Numbered from the stretch's first letter, positions 8,304 to 17,262 are shown. The stretch: 64,000 nucleotides of DNA from Hominilimicola fabiformis (GCF_020687385.1 NZ_JAJEQM010000010.1:1-64000), one strand, 5' to 3'. Numbers and translations: made by a program. Notes: generated by a model not told the origin, from the letters alone.

Positions 8304-9824
8304 ATGGCGATTGCGTTATACGCAAGAAAATCAATAGAACGTGAAAACAGTATTTCATGCGAAACACAGATAGAATACTGCAAATCAGTAATCAAGCCTG
8401 ATGAACGCAGTGAGAAAACCATTGAATTTATCGACAACGGATATTCGGGCGGCAATGTTGACCGTGACGGTTTTCAAAAAATGATGCGTCAAATTGAACG
8501 CGGTAAAATCGGCAAGGTTATTGTGTACCGTCTTGACCGTATCAGCAGAAGTCTTTCGGATTTTGTGGGTATTTTGGAAACACTCAAAAAGCATAATGTT
8601 CAGTTTGTTTCCTCTCAAGAATCCTTCGACACGTCAAGTCCGTACGGTGAAATGATCGTGAAAATACTTATGGTATTCGCCGAATTTGAACGCAAAAGCA
8701 TTATTGAACGCGTCAAACACGCATATGCTTACAGAAGTGAAATGGGACTGTATATGGGCGGTCGCCGTCCGTACGGTTTTAATTTAAAAGATACTGTTAT
8801 AAACAACGTCAAAACAAAAATGTTTGAGCCTGTTACGAATGAAATTGAGCAGATAAAATACATTTTTGAAAATTATTCAATACCGAATGTAACGTTGCGG
8901 CGGCTTATGGATAATTTGATTGACAACAACATTTCAGCCACCACAGGCAGTTGGTCCACCGCAAAACTGTCAAACATCATAAAAAATCCAATCTACGTAA
9001 AGGCTGATAACGCCATATACGAATACTACTCAAAACGCAATGCCAACATCATGAGCGACATCAATCAATTTGACGGCTTGCACGGAATACAAACCTACGG
9101 CAAATCAAAGCATACTGCGGATGATATGTCGGATATTAAAATAGTGGTTATGCCGCATGATGGTATTATAAATTCTGACCTATGGCTAAAATGTCAGAAG
9201 AAAATTGAGAAAAATAAAAAGCTCGGCAATTCCGTCAACAACTCTACAAGTTGGCTCGGCGGTAAAATTGCTTGTAAGCAATGCGGCAGAACAATGACCG
9301 TAACAAAAGGCGGTAAGAAAAAAGACGGCACACAAACACGTTATTTCAGTTGTACAGGCAAGTCGCATAATCGCATATGTAACGGTCCTAAAGTGACGCT
9401 GTATGCCGACAGTTTGGAAGATATGGTATATAACCTTATCGCCGAAAAACTCCAGTCACTGAAAGGCTCTCGCAAAAAGATTTCAACAGACAATTCAAAC
9501 AAGATTAATCTGCTGAAAAATCAGCTTAGCGAAATTAAACAGTCACAAGAAAAGATTGTTAATATGCTTTTGGACGACAACTTTGAATCGGATATGAAAT
9601 CACTTCTGAACGAAAAAGCCAAAAAGTTGTCCGAAGAAAGTAAGGCGATTACAGAAAAAATCGAAGATCTTGAAAGTGAAGAAAATGAAATAATCAGTGT
9701 TATAAACCTATCACAAAAGTGGAAAAGTGCAAATACAGACGAACGCAAAGCCGTTTGCAATGTGCTTATACATAAAATATTCATATGTGAGGACGGCACT
9801 TGTGAAGTAGTATGGAATATATAA
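8304..9824 (+). CDS. Large serine recombinase (site-specific integrase)
   Basis: The 506-residue protein has the complete large-serine-recombinase layout. The N-terminal catalytic domain has nucleophile Ser10 in YARKS and the arginines in YRLDRISRS (75-83). The recombinase domain follows from about 150 (GGRRPYGFN). A zinc ribbon has CxxC (CKQC) at about 325 paired with SCTG...ICNG about 25-35 residues later. A long coiled coil covers about 390-470. Such enzymes integrate and excise mobile elements between attP and attB without host factors. It ends the plus-strand block 4907-9824 and is followed by a strong terminator. No attachment site could be recognised, so the element's borders are unknown. 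An AAAGGAGG site precedes the ATG. Confidence 0.9.
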   Translation: MAIALYARKSIERENSISCETQIEYCKSVIKPDERSEKTIEFIDNGYSGGNVDRDGFQKMMRQIERGKIGKVIVYRLDRISRSLSDFVGILETLKKHNVQFVSSQESFDTSSPYGEMIVKILMVFAEFERKSIIERVKHAYAYRSEMGLYMGGRRPYGFNLKDTVINNVKTKMFEPVTNEIEQIKYIFENYSIPNVTLRRLMDNLIDNNISATTGSWSTAKLSNIIKNPIYVKADNAIYEYYSKRNANIMSDINQFDGLHGIQTYGKSKHTADDMSDIKIVVMPHDGIINSDLWLKCQKKIEKNKKLGNSVNNSTSWLGGKIACKQCGRTMTVTKGGKKKDGTQTRYFSCTGKSHNRICNGPKVTLYADSLEDMVYNLIAEKLQSLKGSRKKISTDNSNKINLLKNQLSEIKQSQEKIVNMLLDDNFESDMKSLLNEKAKKLSEESKAITEKIEDLESEENEIISVINLSQKWKSANTDERKAVCNVLIHKIFICEDGTCEVVWNI

Positions 9825-9828
9825 TAAA

Positions 9829-9862
9829 AAGCACCTATTTTCGATTATGAAAATAGGTGCTT
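9829..9862. terminator. Bidirectional terminator between recombinase and UvrA-like genes
   Basis: AAGCACCTATTTTC (9829-9842) pairs perfectly with GAAAATAGGTGCTT (9849-9862) across a six-base loop, with A/T runs on both sides. It lies between two converging genes and can serve both. Confidence 0.85.
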
Positions 9863-9866
9863 AATT

Positions 9867-12344
9867 TTATAAATATCTGCCTGTTATACTTTTTTTATTC
9901 AATTTTATTTCCTGCGGTGTTCCGCTTGCAATGATTTTACCGCCATTTTCACCGCCTCCCGGTCCCATATCTATAACATAATCGGCATTGCGAATTACGT
10001 CAAGGTCGTGTTCAATGACAATTACGGTTGCACCGTTATCCAAAAGTGCCTGAAAAACTTTGAGCAATACCTGTACATCTAACGGATGCAAACCGATTGA
10101 CGGCTCATCAAACACGAAAACAGAATCACTCTGTATCTTTCCAATCTCACTCGCCAGTTTCAATCGTTGTGCTTCACCGCCGGATAGGCTCGGTGTTTCC
10201 TCGCCAAGTGTCAGATAACCAAGTCCCAACTGTTTTAGCGTATTCAGCTTTTGGCCGACGGTTTTCATATCCTTGCAAAATTCAACAGCTGTGTTTATAT
10301 CCATATCCATAAGTTCAGGAAGAGAAACACTTTCACCCGCTTTATTTGTAAGCTTCACATCATAAGCAATTCTTGAGTAACGTGAGCCATGACAATCAGG
10401 ACATTGAATATTTACATCCGGAAGAAATTGCACGTCAAGACTGACAACACCTGTACCGTCACAACCCGAACAACGTAATGAGCCTGTATTGTACGAAAAA
10501 TCTCTTGCCTTATAGCCTTTATTTTTTGCGTCCTCGGACTTTGCGTAAAGTTTTCGCAATTCATCGTGAACACCTGCATAGGTAGCCACCGTAGAACGAA
10601 CATTAATTCCGATAGGTGTTGCGTCAATCAGCTTGATACGTCGTATACCCTCGGCGGTAACATTTCTTATATGCTCCGGTAACGCATGACCGTTTATGTT
10701 TGCATCAAGTGCGGGAATTAAACTTTCCAACACCAAAGTCGTCTTGCCCGAACCCGACACTCCTGTAACAACGGTAAGTCTGCCTTTTGGAATGTCAACT
10801 TCCAACGGCTTGACCGTATGTATTTGAGATGTGGACAAATGAATATTTCCGTTTGCGAACAATTCTTCCTTTGTGGCACATGACCTTAGTTTTGTTTCGG
10901 CTTTACCGGATATAAAAGGTCCTATTTGAGAAGCGGGGTTTGCTTCCACATCTGCGATTGTACCTTGTGCAATCACATGACCGCCATTTGCCCCCGCTTC
11001 CGGTCCCATTTCCACAATCCAGTCTGCCTCTTTCAAAATCTGCGTGTCATGGTCTACCAAAATAACCGAATTGCCGTCCGATACAAGATCGTGCATAACA
11101 CCTGTAAGTCCGACAATATTAGATGGGTGCAAACCGATTGACGGCTCGTCCAACACATAAAGAACACCTGTAGTGCGGTTACGCACGGCACGGGCAAGCT
11201 GCATACGCTGACGTTCGCCTGTCGAAAGTGTGGCTGCCGAACGGTCAAGAGTCAGATAGCCAAGACCTAAATCAATTAACCTCTTCGCCATACTTTCAAA
11301 AGTTTCACAGATACTTTCAGCCATAGGTTTCATCTCATCAGGCAGGCTTGTCGGAACACCACGCACCCAATCCACAAGTTCGGAAAGTGTCATATTGCAA
11401 ACTTCATCAAGCGATATTCCTCTTAATTTCGGTGCACGGGCGGCGGCAGAAAGACGTGTTCCGTGACATTCGGGACAAATATCCTCTTTTAAAAATTTCT
11501 CTACTCGCTTCATGCCTTTTTCATCTTTGACTTTTGCAAGAGCATTCTCCACCGTGTAAACGGCATTAAAATATGTAAAATCCAATTCACCTGCATTTTC
11601 CGTATTTTTGGATTTGTAAAAAAGGTGTTTTTTAACCGCCGGACCGTGATAGACAATATCTTTTTCCTGTTCCGTCAAGTCACGGAACGGTACATCTGTA
11701 CGCACCCCCATCTCACGGCAAACGTCCGTCATTAATGACCACATCAAGCTGTTCCACGGAGCAACTGCACCATCATCAATCGTAAGAGAGTCATCAGGCA
11801 CAAGTGATGCCATATCAACGGTGTGAACAATTCCTGTACCACCACATTTTTGACAAGCACCTTGTGAATTGAATGCCAACTCCTCTGCCGACGGTGCATA
11901 AAAATGAACGCCACATTCCGAGCAGACTAATTCCTTCCCTGCGGCAACCGCCAGTGACGGTTTTAAGTAATGTCCGTTTGGGCAACGGTGGTTTGATAAA
12001 CGTGAATACATAAGTCGCAAACTGTTTAGCAACTCCGTTCCCGTTCCGAATGTACTGCGTATTCCTGGTATACCGGGACGCTGATGTAATGCAAGTGCGG
12101 CGGGTACATAAAGCACCTCATCTACACTTGCTTTCGATGCCTGTGTCATTCGGCGGCGAGTGTAAGTAGACAGCGCTTCCAAATAGCGCCGAGAACCCTC
12201 TGCATATAATACACCCATTGCAAGAGAGGACTTACCCGAGCCTGACACTCCTGCAATACCTACAATTTTCCCCAACGGAATATCTACATCTATATTTTTA
12301 AGATTGTGGACTTTTGCTCCACGAATAAGTATTTTTTCTATCAT
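9867..12344 (-). CDS. UvrA-like ABC ATPase (short UvrA homologue)
   Basis: The 825-residue protein has two ABC modules. The first has Walker A GVSGSGKSS near the N terminus, signature LSTGERQR and Walker B with DEPSIGLHP. The second has GVSGSGKTT, signature LSGGEAQR and DEPSIGLHP. Each module carries CxxC zinc-binding pairs (CSEC, CQKC, CPEC; CSGC, CPDC). It is shorter than the usual ~940-residue UvrA of nucleotide excision repair. It resembles the accessory UvrA-like paralogues that are often annotated as excinuclease or drug-resistance ATPases. The start is ATG 12344 behind AGGAGT; an in-frame extension to 12392 has no site. A TTGACA -35 (12417-12412) and a weak -10 (12394-12389) precede it. 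It is probably not the housekeeping repair gene. Confidence 0.8.
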   Translation of the reverse strand: MIEKILIRGAKVHNLKNIDVDIPLGKIVGIAGVSGSGKSSLAMGVLYAEGSRRYLEALSTYTRRRMTQASKASVDEVLYVPAALALHQRPGIPGIRSTFGTGTELLNSLRLMYSRLSNHRCPNGHYLKPSLAVAAGKELVCSECGVHFYAPSAEELAFNSQGACQKCGGTGIVHTVDMASLVPDDSLTIDDGAVAPWNSLMWSLMTDVCREMGVRTDVPFRDLTEQEKDIVYHGPAVKKHLFYKSKNTENAGELDFTYFNAVYTVENALAKVKDEKGMKRVEKFLKEDICPECHGTRLSAAARAPKLRGISLDEVCNMTLSELVDWVRGVPTSLPDEMKPMAESICETFESMAKRLIDLGLGYLTLDRSAATLSTGERQRMQLARAVRNRTTGVLYVLDEPSIGLHPSNIVGLTGVMHDLVSDGNSVILVDHDTQILKEADWIVEMGPEAGANGGHVIAQGTIADVEANPASQIGPFISGKAETKLRSCATKEELFANGNIHLSTSQIHTVKPLEVDIPKGRLTVVTGVSGSGKTTLVLESLIPALDANINGHALPEHIRNVTAEGIRRIKLIDATPIGINVRSTVATYAGVHDELRKLYAKSEDAKNKGYKARDFSYNTGSLRCSGCDGTGVVSLDVQFLPDVNIQCPDCHGSRYSRIAYDVKLTNKAGESVSLPELMDMDINTAVEFCKDMKTVGQKLNTLKQLGLGYLTLGEETPSLSGGEAQRLKLASEIGKIQSDSVFVFDEPSIGLHPLDVQVLLKVFQALLDNGATVIVIEHDLDVIRNADYVIDMGPGGGENGGKIIASGTPQEIKLNKKSITGRYL

Positions 12345-12484
12345 TGGTTTTACTCCTAAATATCTTTTCCAAAAACACACTGAAAAAAGCATATCACAAG
12401 CATATCTATTTTGTCAATATTCTGCTAAAAATCGGAAAGAAGAAAACAAAGTAAGCGAATGGGATATATAGGTATTTTTATATA

Positions 12485-12513
12485 TTGCGTTTGTGTTGTC
12501 GATATGCTATAAT
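12485..12513 (+). promoter_or_regulatory. Sigma-70-type promoter of the second HipA-like kinase
   Basis: TTGCGT (12485-12490) and a perfect TATAAT (12508-12513) are separated by 17 bases and lie 22 bases upstream of the start codon at 12536. Confidence 0.7.
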
Positions 12514-12535
12514 ATTTTCAAAAGAGGTGAGATTC

Positions 12536-13573
12536 ATGGACTTTTTAATAATGAATAGAGATACCGTTGTGGCAGAATGGATAGATAACAAATTAAATCT
12601 GATTAAGCCGTCACTTGCTCCAATGTATTTGGAACTTACAAGCAATGTTCCGAAGTGGCTTGAAACAAGAGCTATCGACTCACACAGAGCAAATTCAAGA
12701 CTTCTTAAAAAGGCTTTGCGTCTTACCGAACGTGACGATATAGGCTCTGTTTTATCAGTGAATGCAGTCACCATTACGGATAATTATTGGATAAAACCGA
12801 TTAACAGCGACCTTTGCTATGCCGATGTTCGTTTTGACAACGACTATTTTGCCACACTTGCTTTAACCGGCAGTTACGACAGTTTTAATCGAGCGGCGCA
12901 TAGCAAAAGTACAAAAACTCCCGAACTTACCAATATAGGTAGCTTTGAAAAGTGTTGGAAACTGATTAACGGCGATTGGTGGATGTATAAAAAGGCTAAT
13001 CACGATGAAATGTTTTCAGAATTTTTCATATATCAACTCGGAATGGAATTAGGCTTTAATATGGCTGAATACAAACGTGGCAATGGTGTTATTAAAACAA
13101 AGGATTTTACCGATAATGCCATGGTTAATTTTGAGCCTGCATTTAATTTTATGAATGACTGCGAGGACTATATACAAACTCTTGAGACATTAAAAGACCT
13201 TTGCCCTAATTGCATATGCGATTATGTGAAAATGTTGTTTCTTGATACAATATGTGCAAATCCTGATAGGCATACATTTAATTTCGGTATTCTGCGTGAT
13301 ATTAATACAGGTGATGTTTTGGGTTTAGCACCGAATTTTGACAATAATATGGCACTTATATCAAGAGGTTATCCTAAAAATATTAAGAGAAAAAATGATA
13401 TATTCGTAAGTTTATTTAACGAACTGCTTGAATTTGATAACAGATTGAAAAAATATATTCCACCTCTGACAGAAGAAATTATTTTAAAAGTTATAAAATC
13501 AGTCGGGATGCGTGTCAGAAGTAAGGAAATAACTGAATTTATTATGAACGGATATAATCAGATAGAGCAATAA
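12536..13573 (+). CDS. HipA-like protein kinase (CtkA-type), paralogue 2
   Basis: The 345-residue protein has the HipA-fold catalytic motifs NPDRHTFNFG (about residues 242-251) and FDNN (268-271). It shares the N-terminal TDNYWIK and ALTG motifs with the kinase at 298-1383, so the two are paralogues although much has diverged. The start is ATG 12536 behind AGAGGTGAG; the TTG at 12485 is inside the promoter and is rejected. A full -10/-35 promoter is present. A Fic gene lies downstream on the same strand, now separated from it by IS remnants. Phosphorylation of a cellular target is inferred from the family; no HipB-like partner is seen. Confidence 0.75.
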   Translation: MDFLIMNRDTVVAEWIDNKLNLIKPSLAPMYLELTSNVPKWLETRAIDSHRANSRLLKKALRLTERDDIGSVLSVNAVTITDNYWIKPINSDLCYADVRFDNDYFATLALTGSYDSFNRAAHSKSTKTPELTNIGSFEKCWKLINGDWWMYKKANHDEMFSEFFIYQLGMELGFNMAEYKRGNGVIKTKDFTDNAMVNFEPAFNFMNDCEDYIQTLETLKDLCPNCICDYVKMLFLDTICANPDRHTFNFGILRDINTGDVLGLAPNFDNNMALISRGYPKNIKRKNDIFVSLFNELLEFDNRLKKYIPPLTEEIILKVIKSVGMRVRSKEITEFIMNGYNQIEQ

Positions 13574-13577
13574 ATAG

Positions 13578-13760
13578 AAGTACGGACATATTTGATTATC
13601 AGCATAAAATAGTACAAGGCTATGTCTGTACTCTACCGGGCTCATATATCCGAGAGATTTTTATTCGTTTTGTGTTAATAGCTGTTAAGCTCATTTATGA
13701 AATCTTCCATCGTGACGCCTATCCATGAGCGTCCATAAAACATTTCATTTTTTAATCTGC
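13578..13760 (-). pseudogene. 3' remnant of an IS3-family transposase (orfB) with terminal repeat
   Basis: Reading the minus strand from 13760, RLKNEMFYGRSW and then MEDFINELNSY match the C-terminal region of IS3/IS150-type transposases. After a stop and frameshifts the sequence resumes as KSLGYMSPVEYRHSL, the usual end of that protein. Near the outer end AGTACGGACATA (13579-13590) is mirrored by TATGTCTGTACT (13621-13632). The upstream part of the gene is cut off exactly where an IS30 inverted repeat begins (13761), so the IS30 element landed in this older IS. The fragment is non-functional. Confidence 0.7.
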
Positions 13761-14530
13761 CTTGAATTGTCAAGTCAAATGCAACGATATATTAAAATAA
13801 ACTTCAAAAGGCGATTTCCAGTTCAAGCATTTGCGTGGACGCTGATTTAAAATAAGAGCTTTATCTCTAATTAATGATGGTTTAATTTCTGTTAAATCCT
13901 GTTTTTTAGGAAAATATTCGCGTAGAAGTCCATTAGTATTCTCATTAGTACCTCTTTTCCATGGTTGATGTGGTTCAGGAAAATAGAATTGCACATCCTT
14001 TAGAGCTTTGCTTATTTCTTCATGTCGTGAAAATTCTTTGCCCCTATCAGGTGTAATTGTTTTTGGTTGACTATCTTTTAACATATGAATTATCGCTTGA
14101 CACTGATAGAATCTTTTTTTGCTACTTTTTCGCACAACAAATAACGACTCTTTCGGTCAACAAGCGTTCCCTGTTACGCCTGCAACAGTATCAGCTTCCC
14201 AATCGCCTATTCGCTCTCGTTGATTCACTTGTTCTGGTCGTTCTGAAATGTGATGACTAATTTTACCTCTCGTTTCAATACAACCATTTTTATGTCTGGT
14301 TTTCCCTCTATGTCTTAACTTTCTTGCAACCCCTCGCTGCCCCGGTGATAATTTCCCTTCTTCTAAAAATCCTCGATATATTCCACGATAAATTGTAGCA
14401 TAACTAATTTGTATAGGGTTTTTCTCATGTTTTAAACGAAATGAAATTTGCTCCGGAGACCATTGATATTGAAGAAACAATAATTGAACAGTTTTATGAA
14501 TATCAGCATTTAATAACAATGGTTTTATTA
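13761..14530 (-). mobile_element. IS30-family element, copy 1, 5'-truncated and frameshifted
   Basis: One terminal repeat is present: CTTGAATTGTCAAG... at 13761-13785, identical to the right end of copy 2 (16655-16679). The transposase reads on the minus strand in two frames (14157-14530 and 13770-14135). Compared with copy 2 it lacks 14 bases near 14155 and four more near 14105. The frame is therefore lost and then regained across the start of the DDE domain. The first ~75 residues (HTH) and the other terminal repeat are missing. Homology stops at about 14527-14530 and unrelated sequence continues towards the Fic gene. It is a dead copy. Confidence 0.85.
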
Positions 14531-14583
14531 ATTGCAAATATGCCGTTATCGGCACAAATGCGTTGAAAATAATTTTAAATTTA

Positions 14584-14612
14584 TTGATTTTGTTCCTGTA
14601 ATGTGGTATAAT
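14584..14612 (+). promoter_or_regulatory. Sigma-70-type promoter of the class II Fic gene
   Basis: TTGATT (14584-14589), a 17-base spacer and a perfect TATAAT (14607-14612) lie 25 bases before the ATG. The Fic gene therefore has its own promoter, independent of the kinase upstream. Confidence 0.75.
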
Positions 14613-14637
14613 ATAAATAGATGTTAGGAGTGAGTTT

Positions 14638-15534
14638 ATGAACTATTTATCTGTATCGCAAATGGCGAAAAAATGGAATATGTCCGAGCGTGGTGTTAGA
14701 AAATACTGTGCCGAGGATAAAATACCCGGTGCATTCCTAACGGGTAAGACTTGGAATATTCCCGAAAACGCAGAAAAAACCAAAAGAAAAAATAAAAAAA
14801 GCAATGAGCCTCAAACATTGCTTGAACGATTGAAATCAGAGAAAGCATCTCATATTTCCGGCGGAATATATCATAAAATACAGATTGAATTTACCTATAA
14901 TTCAAATCACATTGAGGGAAGCAAACTTACCCACGACCAAACGAGATATATTTTTGAAACCAATACAATCGGAGTGGAAAATGATGCACTTAATGTTGAT
15001 GACATTATTGAAACGGCAAATCATTTCAAATGTATCGATATGATAATTGATAATGCAAAATACAAGCTCACAGAAAAGTTTATAAAACAGTTGCATTATA
15101 CTTTAAAATCCGGTACATCTGATTCAAGAAAAGATTGGTTTAATGTGGGCGAGTATAAAAAGCTCCCCAATGAAGTCGGCGGAAAAGAAACCGCAAAACC
15201 AGAAGATGTTGCAACTAAGATTAAAGCACTTTTAAAAGACTATAATCAAAAAGAAGAGCATACGCTTGAAGAAATCATAGACTTTCATTATAGTTTTGAA
15301 ACAATACATCCGTTTCAAGACGGCAACGGCAGAGTAGGAAGACTTATTATGTTTAAAGAATGCCTGAAAAATAATATTGTTCCATTTATAATTGATGAAG
15401 ATTTGAAGATGTTCTATTACAGAGGTCTGTCCGAATGGAACAATGAAAAAGGTTATTTGACCGATACTTGCCTTGCGGCACAGGATAAGTTCAAAAAGTA
15501 TTTGGATTATTTTAAGGTACCGTATATCGAGTAA
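14638..15534 (+). CDS. Fic-domain AMP-transferase, class II, with N-terminal HTH
   Basis: The 298-residue protein begins with a MerR/excisionase-like helix-turn-helix (about residues 1-45: YLSVSQMAKKWNMSERGVRK). An inhibitory helix motif SNHIEG (89-94, the [S/T]xxxE[G/N] signature) precedes the Fic core, so it is class II. The core has HPFQDGNGRVGR (224-235), intact for AMP transfer, and IEGSKLTHDQT is typical of this subgroup. The start has AGGAG eight bases upstream and a full promoter. The HTH suggests DNA binding or autoregulation. It lies downstream of a HipA-like kinase on the same strand, with IS debris between. A tRNA- or protein-modifying target is unknown. Confidence 0.88.
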   Translation: MNYLSVSQMAKKWNMSERGVRKYCAEDKIPGAFLTGKTWNIPENAEKTKRKNKKSNEPQTLLERLKSEKASHISGGIYHKIQIEFTYNSNHIEGSKLTHDQTRYIFETNTIGVENDALNVDDIIETANHFKCIDMIIDNAKYKLTEKFIKQLHYTLKSGTSDSRKDWFNVGEYKKLPNEVGGKETAKPEDVATKIKALLKDYNQKEEHTLEEIIDFHYSFETIHPFQDGNGRVGRLIMFKECLKNNIVPFIIDEDLKMFYYRGLSEWNNEKGYLTDTCLAAQDKFKKYLDYFKVPYIE

Positions 15535-15574
15535 TACAAAATAGCGATTTATAAATTTAGGAGTTTATTTATGA

Positions 15575-16679
15575 CTTGAATTTACAATATAAGTGCAACA
15601 AGTAAAAAAATAATGACTCAAAGGGAAAAATCCAGTATAATAGAATTGCAACGACTATTATTGAAAGGATGATTCCCATGAGCCACTACAAACATTTTAC
15701 CACAAAAGAACGAGAAAAGATACTGTTTTTTCTTGCACAAGAGAAAACAATTAGTTTTATAGCCAAAGAATTGCAGAGAGATAAATCATCGGTATCTCGT
15801 GAAATTAAGCGTAATACTAATACTGAAGGCATTTACTCGCCATCATACGCACAAAAGCAATATGAAATTCGAAGACGCAAATGTGGTAGAAAACCATTGT
15901 TATTAAATACTGATATTCATAAAACTGTTCAATTCTTGTTTCTTCAATATCAATGGTCTCCGGAACAAATTTCATTTCGTTTAAAACATGAGAAAAATCC
16001 TATACAAATTAGTTATGCTACAATTTATCGTGGAATATATCGAGGATTTTTAGAAGAAGGAAAATTATCCCCTGGGCAACGTGGAGTTGCAAGAAAGTTA
16101 AGACATAAAGGAAAAACCAGACATAAAAATGGTTGTATTGAAACGAGAGGCAAAATTAAAATTAGTCATCACATTTCAGAACGACCAGAACAAGCAAATC
16201 AATGAGAGAGAATAGGCGATTTGGAAGCTGATACTGTTGCAGGCGTAACAGGAAAAGCGTGTTTAGTAACGCTTGTTGACCGAAAGAGTCGTTATTTGTT
16301 GTGCGAAAAAGTAGCAAAAAAAGATTCTATCAGTGTAAAACAAGCGATAATTCATATGTTAAAAGATAGTCAAACAAAAACAATTACACCTGATAGAGGT
16401 AAAGAATTTTCACGACATGAAGAAATCAGCAAAGCTCTAAATGATGTGCAATTCTATTTTCCTGAACCACATCAACCATGGCTAAGAGGTACTAATGAGA
16501 ATACTAATGGACTTCTACGCGAATATTTTCCTAAAAAACAGGATTTGACAGAAATTAAACCATCATTAATTAGAGATAAAACTCTTATTTTAAATCAGCG
16601 TCCACGCAAATGCTTGAACTGGAAATCGCCTTTTGAAGTTTATTTTGATATATCGTTGCATTTGACTTGACAATTCAAG
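15575..16679 (+). mobile_element. IS30-family element, copy 2, complete ends but inactive
   Basis: The left terminal repeat (15575-15599, starting CTTGAATT and ending TGCAAC) and right terminal repeat (16655-16679 on the opposite strand) match at 19 of 25 positions by eye. The dinucleotide GA flanks both ends, compatible with a short target duplication. The element carries one transposase gene on the plus strand. It appears to have inserted just after the start codon of a small SEC-C motif gene. The transposase has a nonsense codon, so it is probably immobile unless helped in trans. Confidence 0.82.
15678..16670 (+). pseudogene. IS30-family transposase with in-frame stop
   Basis: The reading frame starts at ATG 15678 (AAAGGA upstream) with the IS30 N-terminal HTH (HFTTKEREKI, SVSREIKRN) and ends at 16670 with a DDE domain (EADTVAG; VTLVDRKSR; TPDRGKEF; N-rich NENTNGLLR). 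A TGA at 16203-16205 interrupts it. Copy 1 has CGA (Arg) at that codon, so this is a point nonsense mutation. The nearby tryptophan codon TGG of copy 1 (GDWEAD) is TTG here, and two extra codons (KI) are inserted just before. The protein is broken into 176- and ~150-residue halves. Confidence 0.85.
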
Positions 16680-16681
16680 GA

Positions 16682-16794
16682 ATAAAAAATTGGTCGTAAT
16701 GATCCGTGTCCGTGTGGAAGTGGGAAAAAACATAAAAAAATGTTGTGTTGACAAAGATTTAGATACAGACAGGAGTGCGGCCATTTATCAATAA
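16682..16794 (+). pseudogene. SEC-C motif gene fragment cut by IS30
   Basis: Directly after the IS30 right end, the frame starting at 16692 reads GRNDPCPCGSGKKHKK, the zinc-binding SEC-C motif found at the end of SecA and in small accessory proteins. A run of seven A at 16734-16740 shifts the frame before KCCVDKDLDTD, which ends at the TAA 16792-16794. To the left of the IS lie an AGGAG site and an ATG (15571-15573) with no continuation. The IS therefore probably split a small SEC-C protein right behind its start codon. It is a remnant. Confidence 0.7.
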
Positions 16795-16884
16795 TAATAT
16801 TTCAATTAAAAATTTATAATTTTCAATGTCTATAAATTGCACTTTCACACACCTTTTATATCCCCTAAATCTGTTTGAATGAGT

Positions 16885-17231
16885 CAAAATTGCTTCACCG
16901 AATCTTTGGAAATGTACTACTTCACGCTGGCGCAAGAATTTAATTACTTCATTAACGTCAGGGTCATCTGACAATTTAAGTATGTTATCATATACGGCAC
17001 GTGCTTTTTGTTCTGCAGCCAAGTCTTCATAGAGATTTGTAAGCGGATCACCGGTTACGGCGATGCTTGCGGCGTTAAAAGGTGAACCTTGCGAGCTTTG
17101 TGGGAACACTGACGCACCGTTATCCGAATAATACTCCCACGAGCCCATTTCGCTCCACTCTTTAGGCGGAGCATTTTTTGAAAGCTGTGCAACAAGTGAG
17201 CCGACAATTTCCAAATGAGCAAGCTCTTATG
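16885..17231 (-). pseudogene. Internal fragment of a manganese catalase / CotJC-like gene
   Basis: The minus strand encodes ELAHLEIVGSLVAQLSK, then GDPLTNLYEDLAAEQKARA, then REVVHFQRFGEA. These are conserved parts of the di-manganese catalase family that includes the spore coat protein CotJC. The frame is closed by a TAA immediately upstream of ELAH (near 17230). Homology is lost after FGEA near 16890, where the frame continues with unrelated residues to 16759. Both the N-terminal half, with several metal ligands, and the last ~25 residues are missing. It is non-functional. The 5' break lies next to the XRE gene and the prophage, so the missing half may be elsewhere. Confidence 0.75.
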
Positions 17232-17262
17232 CACACTGATGTTATCCATAATAGCCCACAAA

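Noticed and set aside
9867..12344. Housekeeping excision-repair uvrA
   Set aside because: The protein is over 100 residues shorter than typical UvrA, is not next to uvrB, and lies among accessory genes.
12485..12535. Longer N terminus of the second HipA-like kinase from a TTG at 12485
   Set aside because: That stretch contains the -35 and -10 elements and the ribosome site of ATG 12536.
16759..17214. Intact 151-residue catalase-like gene
   Set aside because: Homology covers only the middle part; a stop lies directly upstream in frame and the last ~45 residues are unrelated, so it is a fragment.
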